64,000 nt of DNA from Pseudomonadota bacterium (GCA_023387335.1 JAEWIF010000030.1:1-64000), one strand, 5' to 3'; shown: positions 46,415 through 55,974, counted from the first letter of the stretch. The notes: generated from the sequence alone by a model not told the origin. Made by a program: numbers and translations.

Positions 46415-47893
46415 ATGGACATGAAGACCTCGCCGCTGGCGCAGCTGAACGACTCCTCCCTCCTCAAGACCGACGCCCTGGTGGACGGCCAGTGGGTCAA
46501 GGGCACGGCCCGCTTCGACGTGAACGACCCGGCCACCGGCGCCAAGCTGGCCGACGTGGCCAACCTGGGCGCCGCCGATGCCGAGAAGGCCATCGCCGCG
46601 GCCGACGCCGCCTGGCCCGCATGGCGCGGCAAGACCGCCAAGGAACGCAGCACCCTGCTGCGCAAGTGGTTCGACCTGCTGATGGCCCACCAGGAAGACC
46701 TGGCCCGCCTGATGACCGCCGAGAACGGCAAGCCGATCACCGAATCGCGCGGCGAGGTGGCCTACGGCGCCAGCTTCGTCGAGTGGTTCGCGGAGGAAGC
46801 CAAGCGGGTCAACGGCGAGACGCTCCCGCCTTTCGACAACAACCGCCGCCTGATGGTGATCCGCCAGCCGATCGGCGTGTGCGCCGCCATCACGCCCTGG
46901 AACTTCCCGCTGGCCATGATCACGCGCAAGGTCGCGCCGGCGCTGGCCGCGGGCTGCCCGGTGGTGATCAAGCCGGCCGAGCTGACGCCGCTGACCGCGC
47001 TGGCCGCCGCCGAGCTGGCGATCCGCGCGGGCATCCCGGCCGGCGTGCTCAACGTGCTCACCGCCGACGGCGCCAACAGCATCGCCGTGGGCAAGGTGTT
47101 CTGCGCCAGCGACACGGTGCGCCACATCAGCTTCACCGGCTCGACCGAGGTCGGCCGCATCCTGATGGCGCAGAGCGCGCCGACGGTCAAGAAGCTGAGC
47201 CTGGAACTGGGCGGCAACGCGCCCTTCATCGTGTTCGACGACGCCGACGTCGACTCGGCCGTCGAGGGCGCCATCGCCAGCAAGTACCGCAACGCCGGCC
47301 AGACCTGCGTGTGCGCCAATCGCATCTACGTGCAGGAAGGCGTGTACGACCGCTTCGTCGAGAAGTTCGCGGCCAAGGTCGAGGCGTTCAAGGTCGGCAA
47401 CGGCTTCGAGGAAGGCGTGGTGCAGGGCCCGCTGATCGAGCCGGCCGCGCTGGACAAGGTGCAGCGCCACGTCGAGGACGCGCAGAAGAAGGGCGCCAGG
47501 GTCGTGGTGGGCGGTTCGCGGCTGCAGGGCCAGTTCTTCCAGCCGACCGTGATCGCCGACGCGACGGGCGACATGCTCTGCGCGAAGGAAGAGACGTTCG
47601 GGCCGCTGGCGCCGATCTTCAGGTTCAAGACCGAGCAGGAAGCCGTGCAAGCGGCCAACAACACCGAGTTCGGCCTGGCCAGCTACTTCTACAGCCGCGA
47701 CGTCGGCCGCATCTTCCGCGTCGGCGAAGCTCTGGAGTACGGCATGGTCGGCATCAACGTCGGCATCATCGCGACCGAACACGTGCCGTTCGGCGGCGTC
47801 AAGCAGTCGGGCCTGGGCCGCGAGGGCTCGCACCACGGGATGGACGAGTACCTGGAGATCAAGTACCTCTGCCTGGGCGACGTGCTGAAGTAG
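46415..47893 (+). CDS. gabD: NAD(P)-dependent succinate-semialdehyde dehydrogenase
   Basis: 492 residues, aldehyde dehydrogenase superfamily. Signature TPWNFPLAMITRKVAPALAAGCPVVIKPAE, catalytic Glu in LELGGNAPF and catalytic Cys in NAGQTCVCANRIYV. The GQTCVCANR context and overall pattern match GabD (succinate semialdehyde to succinate). Two possible starts, ATG 46415 (GGAG upstream) and 46421. No gabT is next to it. A strong terminator follows. Confidence 0.92.
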   Translation: MDMKTSPLAQLNDSSLLKTDALVDGQWVKGTARFDVNDPATGAKLADVANLGAADAEKAIAAADAAWPAWRGKTAKERSTLLRKWFDLLMAHQEDLARLMTAENGKPITESRGEVAYGASFVEWFAEEAKRVNGETLPPFDNNRRLMVIRQPIGVCAAITPWNFPLAMITRKVAPALAAGCPVVIKPAELTPLTALAAAELAIRAGIPAGVLNVLTADGANSIAVGKVFCASDTVRHISFTGSTEVGRILMAQSAPTVKKLSLELGGNAPFIVFDDADVDSAVEGAIASKYRNAGQTCVCANRIYVQEGVYDRFVEKFAAKVEAFKVGNGFEEGVVQGPLIEPAALDKVQRHVEDAQKKGARVVVGGSRLQGQFFQPTVIADATGDMLCAKEETFGPLAPIFRFKTEQEAVQAANNTEFGLASYFYSRDVGRIFRVGEALEYGMVGINVGIIATEHVPFGGVKQSGLGREGSHHGMDEYLEIKYLCLGDVLK

Positions 47894-47910
47894 GTCGGAC
47901 AAGCCGGGAA

Positions 47911-47945
47911 AAAAACGGCTGAGGCTCGCGACCCTCAGCCGTTTT
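47911..47945. terminator. Bidirectional intrinsic terminator after gabD
   Basis: A-run plus CGGCTGAGG / CCTCAGCCG stem (about 12 bp including the A-T base) with a 7-8-nt loop, then TTTT. A-run before and T-run after make it active in both directions. Confidence 0.85.
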
Positions 47946-48056
47946 CGCTTGTAAAGCGCCCTCCTACATCACGCGCTGACCTGCGCCGACGATGGCTCTT
48001 TCGGGCCGGGCAGACAGTCGTGCGCATCGTTCACTTTGCAAGAACCGGAGCGCCCC

Positions 48057-49157
48057 ATGCCCACAGCCATCTCTGACTGGAGCGCCGCGATGATGACATC
48101 GCTGGCAGCTGCCATGGCCATGTTCCTCTCGGCCATACCCAAGATCATCGGTTTCGCCGTCATCCTCATCGTCGGCTGGCTGCTCGCCTCGCTGGTCGAG
48201 AAGGCCGTCGCCGCCGTGCTGCGCGCCGTGCGCTTCAACGACCTCGCCGCCAAGTCCGGGCTCGCGGGCTTCGTCAACAAGATGAACGCCGGCGGCGCCA
48301 CGATGGCGACCACGCACGGCTCGCACCAGCGCGCGGGCGCGCTCGATCCCGCCGGGATGATCGGCCTGGTCGCCAAGTGGTTCGTCCGCCTGATCGCGGC
48401 CGTGGTGGCCTTCGATGCGCTGGGCCTGCCCGCCGTGTCCGAAGTGCTGCGCGACCTGCTGCTGTGGCTGCCCAACGTGGTCGTGGCGCTGGTGGTGCTG
48501 GTGATCGGCGGCCTGGCCGCGCGCGCGCTGAGCAACCTGGTGCGCGGCGCCGCGAGCGAGGCGGACCTGTCCAACGCCAACCTGCTGGCCAAGATCGCCT
48601 CGGCGCTGGTGTGGGCCTTCGCCATCGTGGTCGCGGTCAACCAGATCGGCATCGCGACCGAGCTGGTGAACACGCTGTTCATGGCCTTCGTGGGCGCCAT
48701 TGCGCTCGGCCTGGGCCTGGCGTTCGGCCTGGGCGGCCGCGAGACCGCCGGCCGCATCCTGAGCAAGTGGTACGACCGGGCCCAGGAGAAGGGTCCGCAG
48801 CTCGCGCACGCGGCGCAGGTCGGCAGCGAGATGGCGCGCAACCAGGCCTCCGGCATGTCGAGCAGCTACCAGGGCAGCAACGTCGGCGGTGGCGGCGGCT
48901 ACCAGGGCGGTGGCGGTTCGCAAGGTGGCGGCGGCGGTTACGGCGGCGGCTCGCAAGGCGGTGGCGGCTATCCTGGCCCCGGCGGCGGTTCGACCGGCGG
49001 CTACCCGGGCGGTGGTGGCGGCAGCCGTGCGGCCGGTGCGCAGTACCCGACCGACGACGGTCCCCGCACCACGGGCGCGGGCGGCAGCACGCAGGAAGGC
49101 CGCGACCAGATGTACCCGACGCCCTCGGCGCCGCGGCATCGCAGCGAAGGCAGCTGA
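48057..49157 (+). CDS. Mechanosensitive-channel-like TM-helix protein with Gly-rich tail
   Basis: 366 residues. Membrane helices at about 20-50, 100-125, 130-165 and 180-220, with the conserved TM-helix repeat (PF05552-like) pattern IPKIIGFAVILIVGWLLASLVEKAV and LPNVVVALVVLVIGGLAARALSNLVRG, and a pore-like GAIALGLGLAFGLGGRETAGRIL as in MscS-family proteins. The MscS beta-domain is missing. Residues 280-345 are a Gly/Ser/Gln low-complexity tail (GGGGGYQGGGGSQ-type). Probably a small-conductance channel or scaffold; unproven. Ends at a strong terminator. Confidence 0.82.
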   Translation: MPTAISDWSAAMMTSLAAAMAMFLSAIPKIIGFAVILIVGWLLASLVEKAVAAVLRAVRFNDLAAKSGLAGFVNKMNAGGATMATTHGSHQRAGALDPAGMIGLVAKWFVRLIAAVVAFDALGLPAVSEVLRDLLLWLPNVVVALVVLVIGGLAARALSNLVRGAASEADLSNANLLAKIASALVWAFAIVVAVNQIGIATELVNTLFMAFVGAIALGLGLAFGLGGRETAGRILSKWYDRAQEKGPQLAHAAQVGSEMARNQASGMSSSYQGSNVGGGGGYQGGGGSQGGGGGYGGGSQGGGGYPGPGGGSTGGYPGGGGGSRAAGAQYPTDDGPRTTGAGGSTQEGRDQMYPTPSAPRHRSEGS

Positions 49158-49177
49158 GCACGCGCTCGGCCCCCCTT

Positions 49178-49208
49178 GGAACGGCGCCTTCGGGCGCCGT
49201 TCCTTTTT
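49178..49208 (+). terminator. Intrinsic terminator after the channel-like gene
   Basis: GGAACGGCGCC - TTCG - GGCGCCGTTCC followed by TTTTT: 11-bp perfect stem with a UUCG tetraloop. Confidence 0.95.
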
Positions 49209-49362
49209 CCCGGTCCTGATGTTCACGCGCACCCCTAACCCGAATGGGGGATGGATGCGCAGCGCGCTTTTCACGATCCTTGCGCCCCGGCGACACGTCC
49301 AGTTACGCCAATCAACCTTCCGCAACGGCGGTGAGGCGAAACGACTTAACGCGAGGATCGAA

Positions 49363-51102
49363 ATGAAGTTCAAAGCTCTAGGCATGACGGCTGCGGCCGT
49401 CGCGGCTGCGGCCCTGGTGGCCGCTTGCGGTGGTGGTGGCGGCGATGGCGCCGCTGCGCAGTCCGACGTGACCTTGTCCGGCGTGGCCGCGACCGGCCTG
49501 GCGCTGGCCAGCGCTCCGGTGGACGTGAAGTGCGCGTCCGGCACCGGCTCGGCGACCACCAACGCTTCGGGCGGCTACACCGTCACGGTGGCCAACGGCG
49601 CCCTGCCCTGCATCGTCAAGGTGACCGGCACCGCCGCCGACGGCTCGACCGTCACGCTGCACTCGCTGGCCCAGGGCACCGGCAGCACGGCGACCGCCAA
49701 CGTCACGCCGCTGACCGAGATGATCCTGGCGCGCGCCGTGGGCACGCTGCCGGCCGACCTGTTCGCCAACTTCGGCACGGGCACCGCCGTGACCGCCGCG
49801 GCGGTCACGCAGGCCAGCACCGACATCCTGGCCGCGCTCGGCACCGCCGCCGGCGTGGACCTGAGCGCCATCGACCCGTTCAAGACCCCCCTGGTCGCCG
49901 CGACCTCCGACAACCCCACGGGCGGCAACAACTACGACCAGATGCTGGACCAGCTGGCCACCGTGGTAAGCCCGGCGACCCTGCCGCAGGTGGTGAGCCA
50001 GATCGCCAGCACCACGGCCAGCACCGCGCCGGTGACGCTGAACGAAGTGGTGGCCAACGTTTCCAAGGGCACGCTCGAAGGCTGCCCGCAGGCGCTGAGC
50101 GGCAAGTACCGCATCGTCGACTACGTCGGCGCTTCGGACGTCGTGGACATCGACTTCAAGGCCGGCCTGGTCAAGGCCGCCGACGGTGAGTTCTCCATCT
50201 CGCCCTCCAGCCAGGCCTGCGAGTTCGACGTGATGGGGACCGTCCCCACCACCGTGGTGATCGGCACGTCCGGCGCCGGCGTCACCCGCGACGCGGAGCG
50301 CGCGGGCTTCATCTTCCCGGTGCAGTCGCACACCCTCGCTTCGGTGACGGGCAAGTGGGAGTTCCTGGAAAGCGGCGTCGAGGAGGCCTCGTTCAACAAC
50401 TTCCCGCGCCACTGGATCGGCGAGATGAACATCGCCGCCGACGGCAGCACCTCCGTGTGCGACTACCGCGTGCCGCAGAACGACTTCAGCGCCGGCTGCG
50501 AGCCCGATACGGAGGAAACCGCTGCGGTCGCGGCCCAGGCCGACGGCACCTTCAAGCTGCAGTACGGCGACGCGGCGACCAACGTCTACGGCTTCCGCGC
50601 CCCTGGCGGTGCCCTGACGCTGTTCGGCACCAACAACCCGAGCGGCAGCCTGGCGGGCGAAGTGCTGAAGACGAGCTTCGTGCTCACGCGTCCGCAGGCT
50701 CCCACGCCCCCGGCCGTCGGCACCATCTCGAAGTACTGGGACGTGGTGCAGAACGTCGCCGTCACCTCGACCGGCGCGATCGCCCTCGACTCCAGCAACC
50801 AGATCGTCTACACCGCGGGCGCACCGGCTCGCAACCAGACGGTTGTCACGGCCACGACGGAGAACACGCTCACGCGCAAGCTGACGAGCAGCGGCAGCGA
50901 CAACGGCCGTGTGGACACGCTGACGTTCAACAGCCCGATCCAGGGCATGCGCTCGCGCCCGCAAGGCGTTGACAACAGCACGGGCACGCCGATCAACTAC
51001 AGCGCCGTGTTCATCCGGGCGCTCCCGGGCACCGGCATCTCCGTCGCCCTGGACAACCGCGTGCAAGCGCACTTCATGTCCTACTCCGTGGCTCGTCCGT
51101 AA
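49363..51102 (+). CDS. Large exported lipoprotein, unknown function
   Basis: 579 residues. Lipobox LVAACGGGGGDG (Cys22). Residues 35-90 resemble a carboxypeptidase-regulatory/Ig-like domain (SGVAATGLALASAPVDVKCASGTG...GGYTVTV); 100-250 is a helical, Ala/Thr-rich region; the remainder is beta-rich with cysteine pairs and no known motif. This layout occurs in Burkholderiales hypothetical lipoproteins. It is monocistronic: terminator before (49178-49208) and after (51121-51146). Function unknown; a surface or periplasmic binding protein is a guess. Confidence 0.8.
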   Translation: MKFKALGMTAAAVAAAALVAACGGGGGDGAAAQSDVTLSGVAATGLALASAPVDVKCASGTGSATTNASGGYTVTVANGALPCIVKVTGTAADGSTVTLHSLAQGTGSTATANVTPLTEMILARAVGTLPADLFANFGTGTAVTAAAVTQASTDILAALGTAAGVDLSAIDPFKTPLVAATSDNPTGGNNYDQMLDQLATVVSPATLPQVVSQIASTTASTAPVTLNEVVANVSKGTLEGCPQALSGKYRIVDYVGASDVVDIDFKAGLVKAADGEFSISPSSQACEFDVMGTVPTTVVIGTSGAGVTRDAERAGFIFPVQSHTLASVTGKWEFLESGVEEASFNNFPRHWIGEMNIAADGSTSVCDYRVPQNDFSAGCEPDTEETAAVAAQADGTFKLQYGDAATNVYGFRAPGGALTLFGTNNPSGSLAGEVLKTSFVLTRPQAPTPPAVGTISKYWDVVQNVAVTSTGAIALDSSNQIVYTAGAPARNQTVVTATTENTLTRKLTSSGSDNGRVDTLTFNSPIQGMRSRPQGVDNSTGTPINYSAVFIRALPGTGISVALDNRVQAHFMSYSVARP

Positions 51103-51120
51103 GGCAGCCAACGCTGAGAC

Positions 51121-51146
51121 AGGCCCCGCTTCGGCGGGGCCTTTTT
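51121..51146 (+). terminator. Intrinsic terminator after the lipoprotein gene
   Basis: GGCCCCGC - TTCG - GCGGGGCC followed by TTTTT, 8-bp perfect stem with UUCG loop. Confidence 0.95.
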
Positions 51147-51298
51147 CTTTCTGCGCGCCGCGCAACGCAAGGAACGACTGCTCCCGCATGCTGTGCGAGC
51201 GTCTTCCTACACCGCACCGCAGCAATCGGCGCTAGCTTGTCCTTCAAAGCGCTGGAGGACGCCGCGATCACCGCCGCGAACCAACGCGGCAGTACCTC

Positions 51299-52339
51299 AT
51301 GAAGATCGCCCAAGTCGCCCCCCTCTATGAAAGCGTCCCGCCACGCGCCTATGGAGGCACGGAGCGGGTGGTCCACTACCTCACGGAGGCGTTGATCGAC
51401 CTCGGCCACGACGTCACGCTGTTCGCCAGCGGCGACTCGCACACGCGGGCCCGGCTCGTGCCGGTGGTCGACCGCGCGCTGCGCCTGCACCCCGGCAAGC
51501 CCGACCCGGTGATCTGGCACACGCTCATGGTCGACCGGGTGGCCGAGCTCAGCGCGAACTTCGACGTCATCCATTTCCACATCGACGCGATGCACCTGCC
51601 GATCGCGGTGCGCTGCCCGACGCCGAGCCTGACCACGCTGCACGGCCGGCTCGACTGGCCCGACACGCAGCCGCTGTTCAGGCACTTCCGCCAGCATCCG
51701 CTGGTGTCCATCTCGCGGGCGCAGCGCGCGCCGCTGCCCTGGGCCAACTGGCTGGCCACCGTGCACCACGGCCTGCCGCTGGACCTGTACGGCTTCCAGC
51801 CCCATCCCAAGGACTACTTCGCCTTCGTCGGCCGCATCTCGCCCGAGAAGCGCGCCGATCGGGCCATCGAGATCGCGCTGGCGTGCAACACGCCGCTGCA
51901 CATCGCGGCCAAGGTGGACAACGCCGACCGCCGCTACTGGGACGAGCACATCGAGCCCATGCTCGACCATCCCCTCATCACCTTCGTCGGCGAGATCAAC
52001 GACCGGCAGAAGAACGCCTTCATCGGCGACGCGCGCGCGCTGATCACGCCGATCGACTGGCCCGAGCCGTTCGGGCTGGTGATCATCGAGGCGCTGGCCT
52101 GCGGCACGCCGGTCATCGCCTACGGCCACGGCTCGGTGCCCGAACTGGTCGAGCACGGAGTCACCGGCTTCATCGTCCACAACCAGGAAGAGGCGATCGC
52201 GGCCGCCCGCCGCATCCACCACATCGACCGGCGCGCCTGCCGCGAGCAGTTCGAGCGGCGCTTCGCCGCCCCGGTCATGGCCTCCACCTACGCGGCGCTG
52301 TACCGCGGCCTGATCCACGAGCAGCGCATCGCGGCCTGA
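51299..52339 (+). CDS. Family 4 (GT-B) glycosyltransferase
   Basis: 346 residues. N-terminal acceptor domain with YGGTERVVHYLTEAL; C-terminal donor domain with FVGRISPEKRADRAIEIA and the E-x7-E signature PEPFGLVIIEALACGTPVIAYGHGSVPELV. A retaining sugar transferase using a nucleotide sugar. It is 24 bp before a glycogen-debranching-type hydrolase, so both may act on one alpha-glucan or a small glucoside; the actual product is unknown. Confidence 0.88.
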   Translation: MKIAQVAPLYESVPPRAYGGTERVVHYLTEALIDLGHDVTLFASGDSHTRARLVPVVDRALRLHPGKPDPVIWHTLMVDRVAELSANFDVIHFHIDAMHLPIAVRCPTPSLTTLHGRLDWPDTQPLFRHFRQHPLVSISRAQRAPLPWANWLATVHHGLPLDLYGFQPHPKDYFAFVGRISPEKRADRAIEIALACNTPLHIAAKVDNADRRYWDEHIEPMLDHPLITFVGEINDRQKNAFIGDARALITPIDWPEPFGLVIIEALACGTPVIAYGHGSVPELVEHGVTGFIVHNQEEAIAAARRIHHIDRRACREQFERRFAAPVMASTYAALYRGLIHEQRIAA

Positions 52340-52363
52340 CGCCCAAACAAGAGGAGCCCGCTG

Positions 52364-54535
52364 ATGGCGGAACGCAAGATCCAGATCGACGATCGCTGGT
52401 ACGTGCTGGCGACCTTCGCGCGGCCGGAGGAACAGCCGCAGACCCTCAAGAGCGACCACGCCTTCGCGATGTTCGACCGCTCCGGCGACATCTCGGTGCT
52501 GGCGCCGGGCCAGGAAGGCCTGTACCACGAGGACACGCGCTATCTCTCGTACCAGGAGCTCACCATCAACGGCGCGAGGCCGCTGTACCTCGGCTCCTCG
52601 GTGCAGGAGGCCAACAGCCTGCTGGCCATCGACCTGATGAACCCCGACCTCACCGAGCGCGGCGAGGTCGTGCTGCCCAAGGGCGAGCTGCACCTGTTCC
52701 GCGCCAAGCTGCTGTGGCAGGGCGCGTGCTACGAGCACCTGCGCGTCAACCACCACGGCACGCGGCCGCTGCAGGTGCGCATCGAGATGGCTTTCGACGC
52801 CGACTTCATCGACCTGTTCGAGGTGCGCGGCATGGAGCGCAAGCGCCGCGGCGAGCGGCTGGCGCCGCACGTGGACCCGGCCGAGATCGTGCTGCCCTAC
52901 CACGGCCTGGACGCCACGCAGCGCCGCACGCGCATCCGCTTCGATCCGCCGCCGCAGGCGATGGAGCCGCACCGCGTTCGCTACGACGTGCGGCTGGCGC
53001 CGGGCGAGGAGCGCCACTTCTACTTCACCATCGCGTGCGAGCGCGAAGGCGAGCCCGCGCCCCAGATGATCGGCTACCTGGACGCCTTCCACGCCAACAA
53101 CGCGGCGCGCAAGCAGGTCAGCCTGAGCGCCTGCCAGGTGCGGTCGTCCAACCCGCTGGTGAACCTGTGGCTGGACCGTTCGGTGTCCGACCTCGCGATG
53201 CTCACCACGCGGCTGCCCACCGGCCCGTACCCGTTCGCGGGCGTGCCCTGGTACTCCACCACCTTCGGGCGCGACGGCATCCTGACCGCGCTGGAATACC
53301 TGTGGATCGACCCCACGCCCGCGCGCGGCGTGCTGGAGTTCCTGGCCGAGACGCAGGCCACCGGCTTCGACGCGCCGCGCGACGCCGAGCCCGGCAAGAT
53401 CCTGCACGAGGCGCGCTCCAGCGAGATGGCGCGCACGCGCGAGATCCCGTTCGGCCGCTACTACGGCACGGTGGACGCCACGCCGCTCTTCCTGGTGCTG
53501 GCGGGTGCGTACTGGCGGCGCACCGGCGACACCGCGACGATCAAGCGCATGTGGCCCAACCTGATGGCCGCGCTCAAGTGGATCGACACCCACGGCGACG
53601 CCGACAACGACGGCTTCGTCGAGTACGCGCGCAAGAGCGCCGACGGCCTCACGCAGCAGGGCTGGAAGGACTCGCAGGATTCGGTGTTCCACCGCGACGG
53701 CCGCCTGGCCGACGCGCCCATCGCGCTGTGCGAGGTGCAGGGCTACGTCTACCAGGGCAAGCTGGCGCTGGCCGAAATGGCGCAGGCCTTCGGCGAGACC
53801 GAACTGGCGGAGCGCCTGCACCAGGACTCGCAGGATCTGCAGGTGCGGTTCCAGTCGGCTTTCTGGTCCGAGAAGCTGGGCACCTACGCGCTGGCACTGG
53901 ACGGCGACAAGCGCCGCTGCGAGGTGCTGGCCTCCAACGTCGGCCATTGCCTGTGGAGCGGCATCGCGGCCGACCACCATGCGCAGCGCATCGCCGACGT
54001 GCTGCTCGGCCCCGCCTTCTTCAGCGGCTGGGGCGTGCGCACCATCGCCGAGGGCGAGCCGCGCTACAACCCGATGTCGTACCACAACGGTTCGATCTGG
54101 CCGCACGACAACGCCATCGCGGCCATGGGCCTGGCGCGCTACGGCCGCACCGAGGAAGCCATGCGCCTGATGGCCGCGATGTTCGAGTCCAGCCTGCACT
54201 TCGATCTGCACCGGCTGCCCGAGCTGTTCTGCGGCTTCCCGCGCCGGCACGACGCCGGCCCCACGCTCTACCCCGTGGCCTGCGCACCGCAGGCCTGGGC
54301 CGCGGCCGCGCCCTTCGCGGTGCTGCAGGCCTGCCTGGGGCTGGAGGTGGACGGCGCGACCAAGGACGTCTCTCTTCGCGCACCGCGCCTGCCGGACTTC
54401 ATCGACTGGCTGCGCATCGAGCGGCTGGGCCTGCCCGGGGCCGGCTGCGACCTGCTGCTCACGCGACATGAACGCAGCGTGGGCGTGGAGGTGCTGCGCA
54501 AGGACCCGGGCGTGACCGTCAAGGTCGTGGCCTAG
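52364..54535 (+). CDS. Amylo-alpha-1,6-glucosidase/glycogen debranching-type glycosidase
   Basis: 723 residues. N-terminal glycogen-debranching N-domain (about 20-220, with GLYHEDTRYLSYQEL) and a C-terminal (alpha/alpha)6 barrel (about 260-700) with GVPWYSTTFGRDGILTALEYLW, DSQDSVFHRDG, and YHNGSIWPHDNAIAAMGL. The acidic residues of this family lie in these blocks. It probably hydrolyses alpha-1,6 branches or a related oligosaccharide. AAGAGGAG lies before the ATG. Cotranscribed with the glycosyltransferase upstream. Confidence 0.88.
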   Translation: MAERKIQIDDRWYVLATFARPEEQPQTLKSDHAFAMFDRSGDISVLAPGQEGLYHEDTRYLSYQELTINGARPLYLGSSVQEANSLLAIDLMNPDLTERGEVVLPKGELHLFRAKLLWQGACYEHLRVNHHGTRPLQVRIEMAFDADFIDLFEVRGMERKRRGERLAPHVDPAEIVLPYHGLDATQRRTRIRFDPPPQAMEPHRVRYDVRLAPGEERHFYFTIACEREGEPAPQMIGYLDAFHANNAARKQVSLSACQVRSSNPLVNLWLDRSVSDLAMLTTRLPTGPYPFAGVPWYSTTFGRDGILTALEYLWIDPTPARGVLEFLAETQATGFDAPRDAEPGKILHEARSSEMARTREIPFGRYYGTVDATPLFLVLAGAYWRRTGDTATIKRMWPNLMAALKWIDTHGDADNDGFVEYARKSADGLTQQGWKDSQDSVFHRDGRLADAPIALCEVQGYVYQGKLALAEMAQAFGETELAERLHQDSQDLQVRFQSAFWSEKLGTYALALDGDKRRCEVLASNVGHCLWSGIAADHHAQRIADVLLGPAFFSGWGVRTIAEGEPRYNPMSYHNGSIWPHDNAIAAMGLARYGRTEEAMRLMAAMFESSLHFDLHRLPELFCGFPRRHDAGPTLYPVACAPQAWAAAAPFAVLQACLGLEVDGATKDVSLRAPRLPDFIDWLRIERLGLPGAGCDLLLTRHERSVGVEVLRKDPGVTVKVVA

Positions 54536-54549
54536 GAAAGGAGCACCAG

Positions 54550-55125
54550 ATGATCAGGCCCCTGCACGGCATCGCCCTCGCGGGCGTCGCCGCCACCATC
54601 GCACTGGCCGCTTGCGGCAAGGGCGAGTCGCCGACGTCGCCACCGACGCCCAGCACCAGCTCGGGATCGAGCGCCAGCACGCCGCCGCCTTCGTCGAGCT
54701 CGAGCACCTCGCCCGCGCCGGGCGCCGCGAGCAGTTCGCCTTCATCGAGCACTTCTGCATCGCCCTCGCCCACCGCGGCGGCTTCGGCTTCGCCGTCGGG
54801 CAACGCGGCGGCGGCAGCCGCCGGTCCAGGCGCTTCCGCCTCGGCCCCGGGCGCCGCCGTCACCACCGCCTCCGCCGGCGGCGAGGACACCTACAACAAG
54901 ACCTGCATGGCCTGCCACGGCACCGGCGCCGCGGGCGCGCCCAAGATCGGCGACAAGGCCGACTGGGGACCGCGCGTGGCGCAAGGCAAGCCGGTGCTGT
55001 ACGAGCACGCGCTCAAGGGGTTCACCGGGCAGAAGGGCGCGATGCCGCCGAAGGGCGGGGCCGCTCAACTGTCGGACGACGAGGTGAAGGCCGCGGTGGA
55101 CTTCATGGTGTCGAAGGCGAGTTGA
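54550..55125 (+). CDS. Lipid-anchored cytochrome c (c5 type)
   Basis: 191 residues. Lipobox ALAACG (Cys22), then an approximately 85-residue Ser/Pro/Thr/Ala linker, then a cytochrome c domain with heme motif Cys119-Met-Ala-Cys122-His123 and the distal Met in GAMPPKGG (Met165). The c5-type pattern (TYNKTCMACHGTGAAGAPKIGDKADW) is clear. It would be tethered to a membrane and reach across the periplasm as an electron carrier. Starts 14 bp after the glycosidase gene, perhaps by chance in the same unit. Confidence 0.9.
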   Translation: MIRPLHGIALAGVAATIALAACGKGESPTSPPTPSTSSGSSASTPPPSSSSSTSPAPGAASSSPSSSTSASPSPTAAASASPSGNAAAAAAGPGASASAPGAAVTTASAGGEDTYNKTCMACHGTGAAGAPKIGDKADWGPRVAQGKPVLYEHALKGFTGQKGAMPPKGGAAQLSDDEVKAAVDFMVSKAS

Positions 55126-55227
55126 ACCGTTGATCCCGACCGGGCCGCCGCCGGTCCGGTCCACGCTGCCGCGCCCCGCCGAACTGCGTAACATCAAGTT
55201 ACATCCAGTTCAAAGAGGTGGGTGCAG

Positions 55228-55974
55228 ATGGCCTCGTATCTCGTTGCGGCAGTGCTGGTCCTGGTGGGAGCCCTCGCGGGCTTCCTCGCGCAGCTGGGGT
55301 GGGCGCGCCACGCGAAGAAGGCGCGCCGCCGGATCCCTAGGCACTGGCCGGTGGACCCGAGGCCGCTCGTGAATACGCAGGAAAAGAAGGTCTGGCACTG
55401 GCTGGTGCGGACCTTCCCCGACCACCAGGTGATGGTGAAGATCCCGATCACCCGCTTCACCATCCCGCGCGCCAGCGAGGACAGCGCCCTGCTCTACGAC
55501 CTGCTGAACAAGGTGTATTGCACGTTCAGCGTGTGCTCGCCCGCGGGCAACGTGGTCGGGTGTGTCGACGTGCGGGTCGGCACGAAGACGATCTCGCGCA
55601 GCAACCAGTTGCTGAAGCTGGGGCTGCTGTCGCAGTGCGGCGTCTGCTACTGGATCGTGGAGCCCGACGCGCTGCCGGAAGCGGCGGAGATCAGGGCGTA
55701 TTTCCTGGCGGACGATGCGCAGCCGGCCATGGGGGATCGGGGGATCGGTGGACATGCACTCGCGAGCGCGAAGGTGCAGCTGCGGGCGACGGTGGAGCGG
55801 CAGCGGCACAGCCGGAAAAGCCCGAACGCGGCGCGCGCCGGGAAGAGGCCCGTGTCCATGAAGCCGGATCCTTCCGCGAGTGACTTCCCCGAAAGCGAGT
55901 TCGAGCGCGGCGCGTGGCAGCAGGCGGATTCGTTCGTCGCTCCGCTGGACAGCCGCCTCTCGGCATTGCACTGA
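55228..55974 (+). CDS. Membrane-anchored DUF2726-like protein
   Basis: 248 residues. N-terminal membrane helix (about 3-23, YLVAAVLVLVGALAGFLAQLG). The middle (50-130) resembles DUF2726: LVNTQEKKVWHWLVRTFPDHQVMVKIPITRF, then VYCTFSVCSPAGNVVGCVDV, a fold related to restriction-endonuclease-like domains though catalytic residues are not evident. The C-terminal 80 residues are charged and unstructured. ATG 55228 is preferred (GAGGTG upstream). Function unknown. Confidence 0.65.
   Translation: MASYLVAAVLVLVGALAGFLAQLGWARHAKKARRRIPRHWPVDPRPLVNTQEKKVWHWLVRTFPDHQVMVKIPITRFTIPRASEDSALLYDLLNKVYCTFSVCSPAGNVVGCVDVRVGTKTISRSNQLLKLGLLSQCGVCYWIVEPDALPEAAEIRAYFLADDAQPAMGDRGIGGHALASAKVQLRATVERQRHSRKSPNAARAGKRPVSMKPDPSASDFPESEFERGAWQQADSFVAPLDSRLSALH

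Noticed and set aside
48880..49060. Tandem DNA repeat
   Set aside because: The repetitiveness is a coding Gly-rich tail (GGC/GGT codons) without a constant unit length.
48889..49362. Extension of the large lipoprotein gene upstream into the channel-like gene
   Set aside because: It would run out of frame through the previous gene and a terminator; the lipobox signal starts at ATG 49363.
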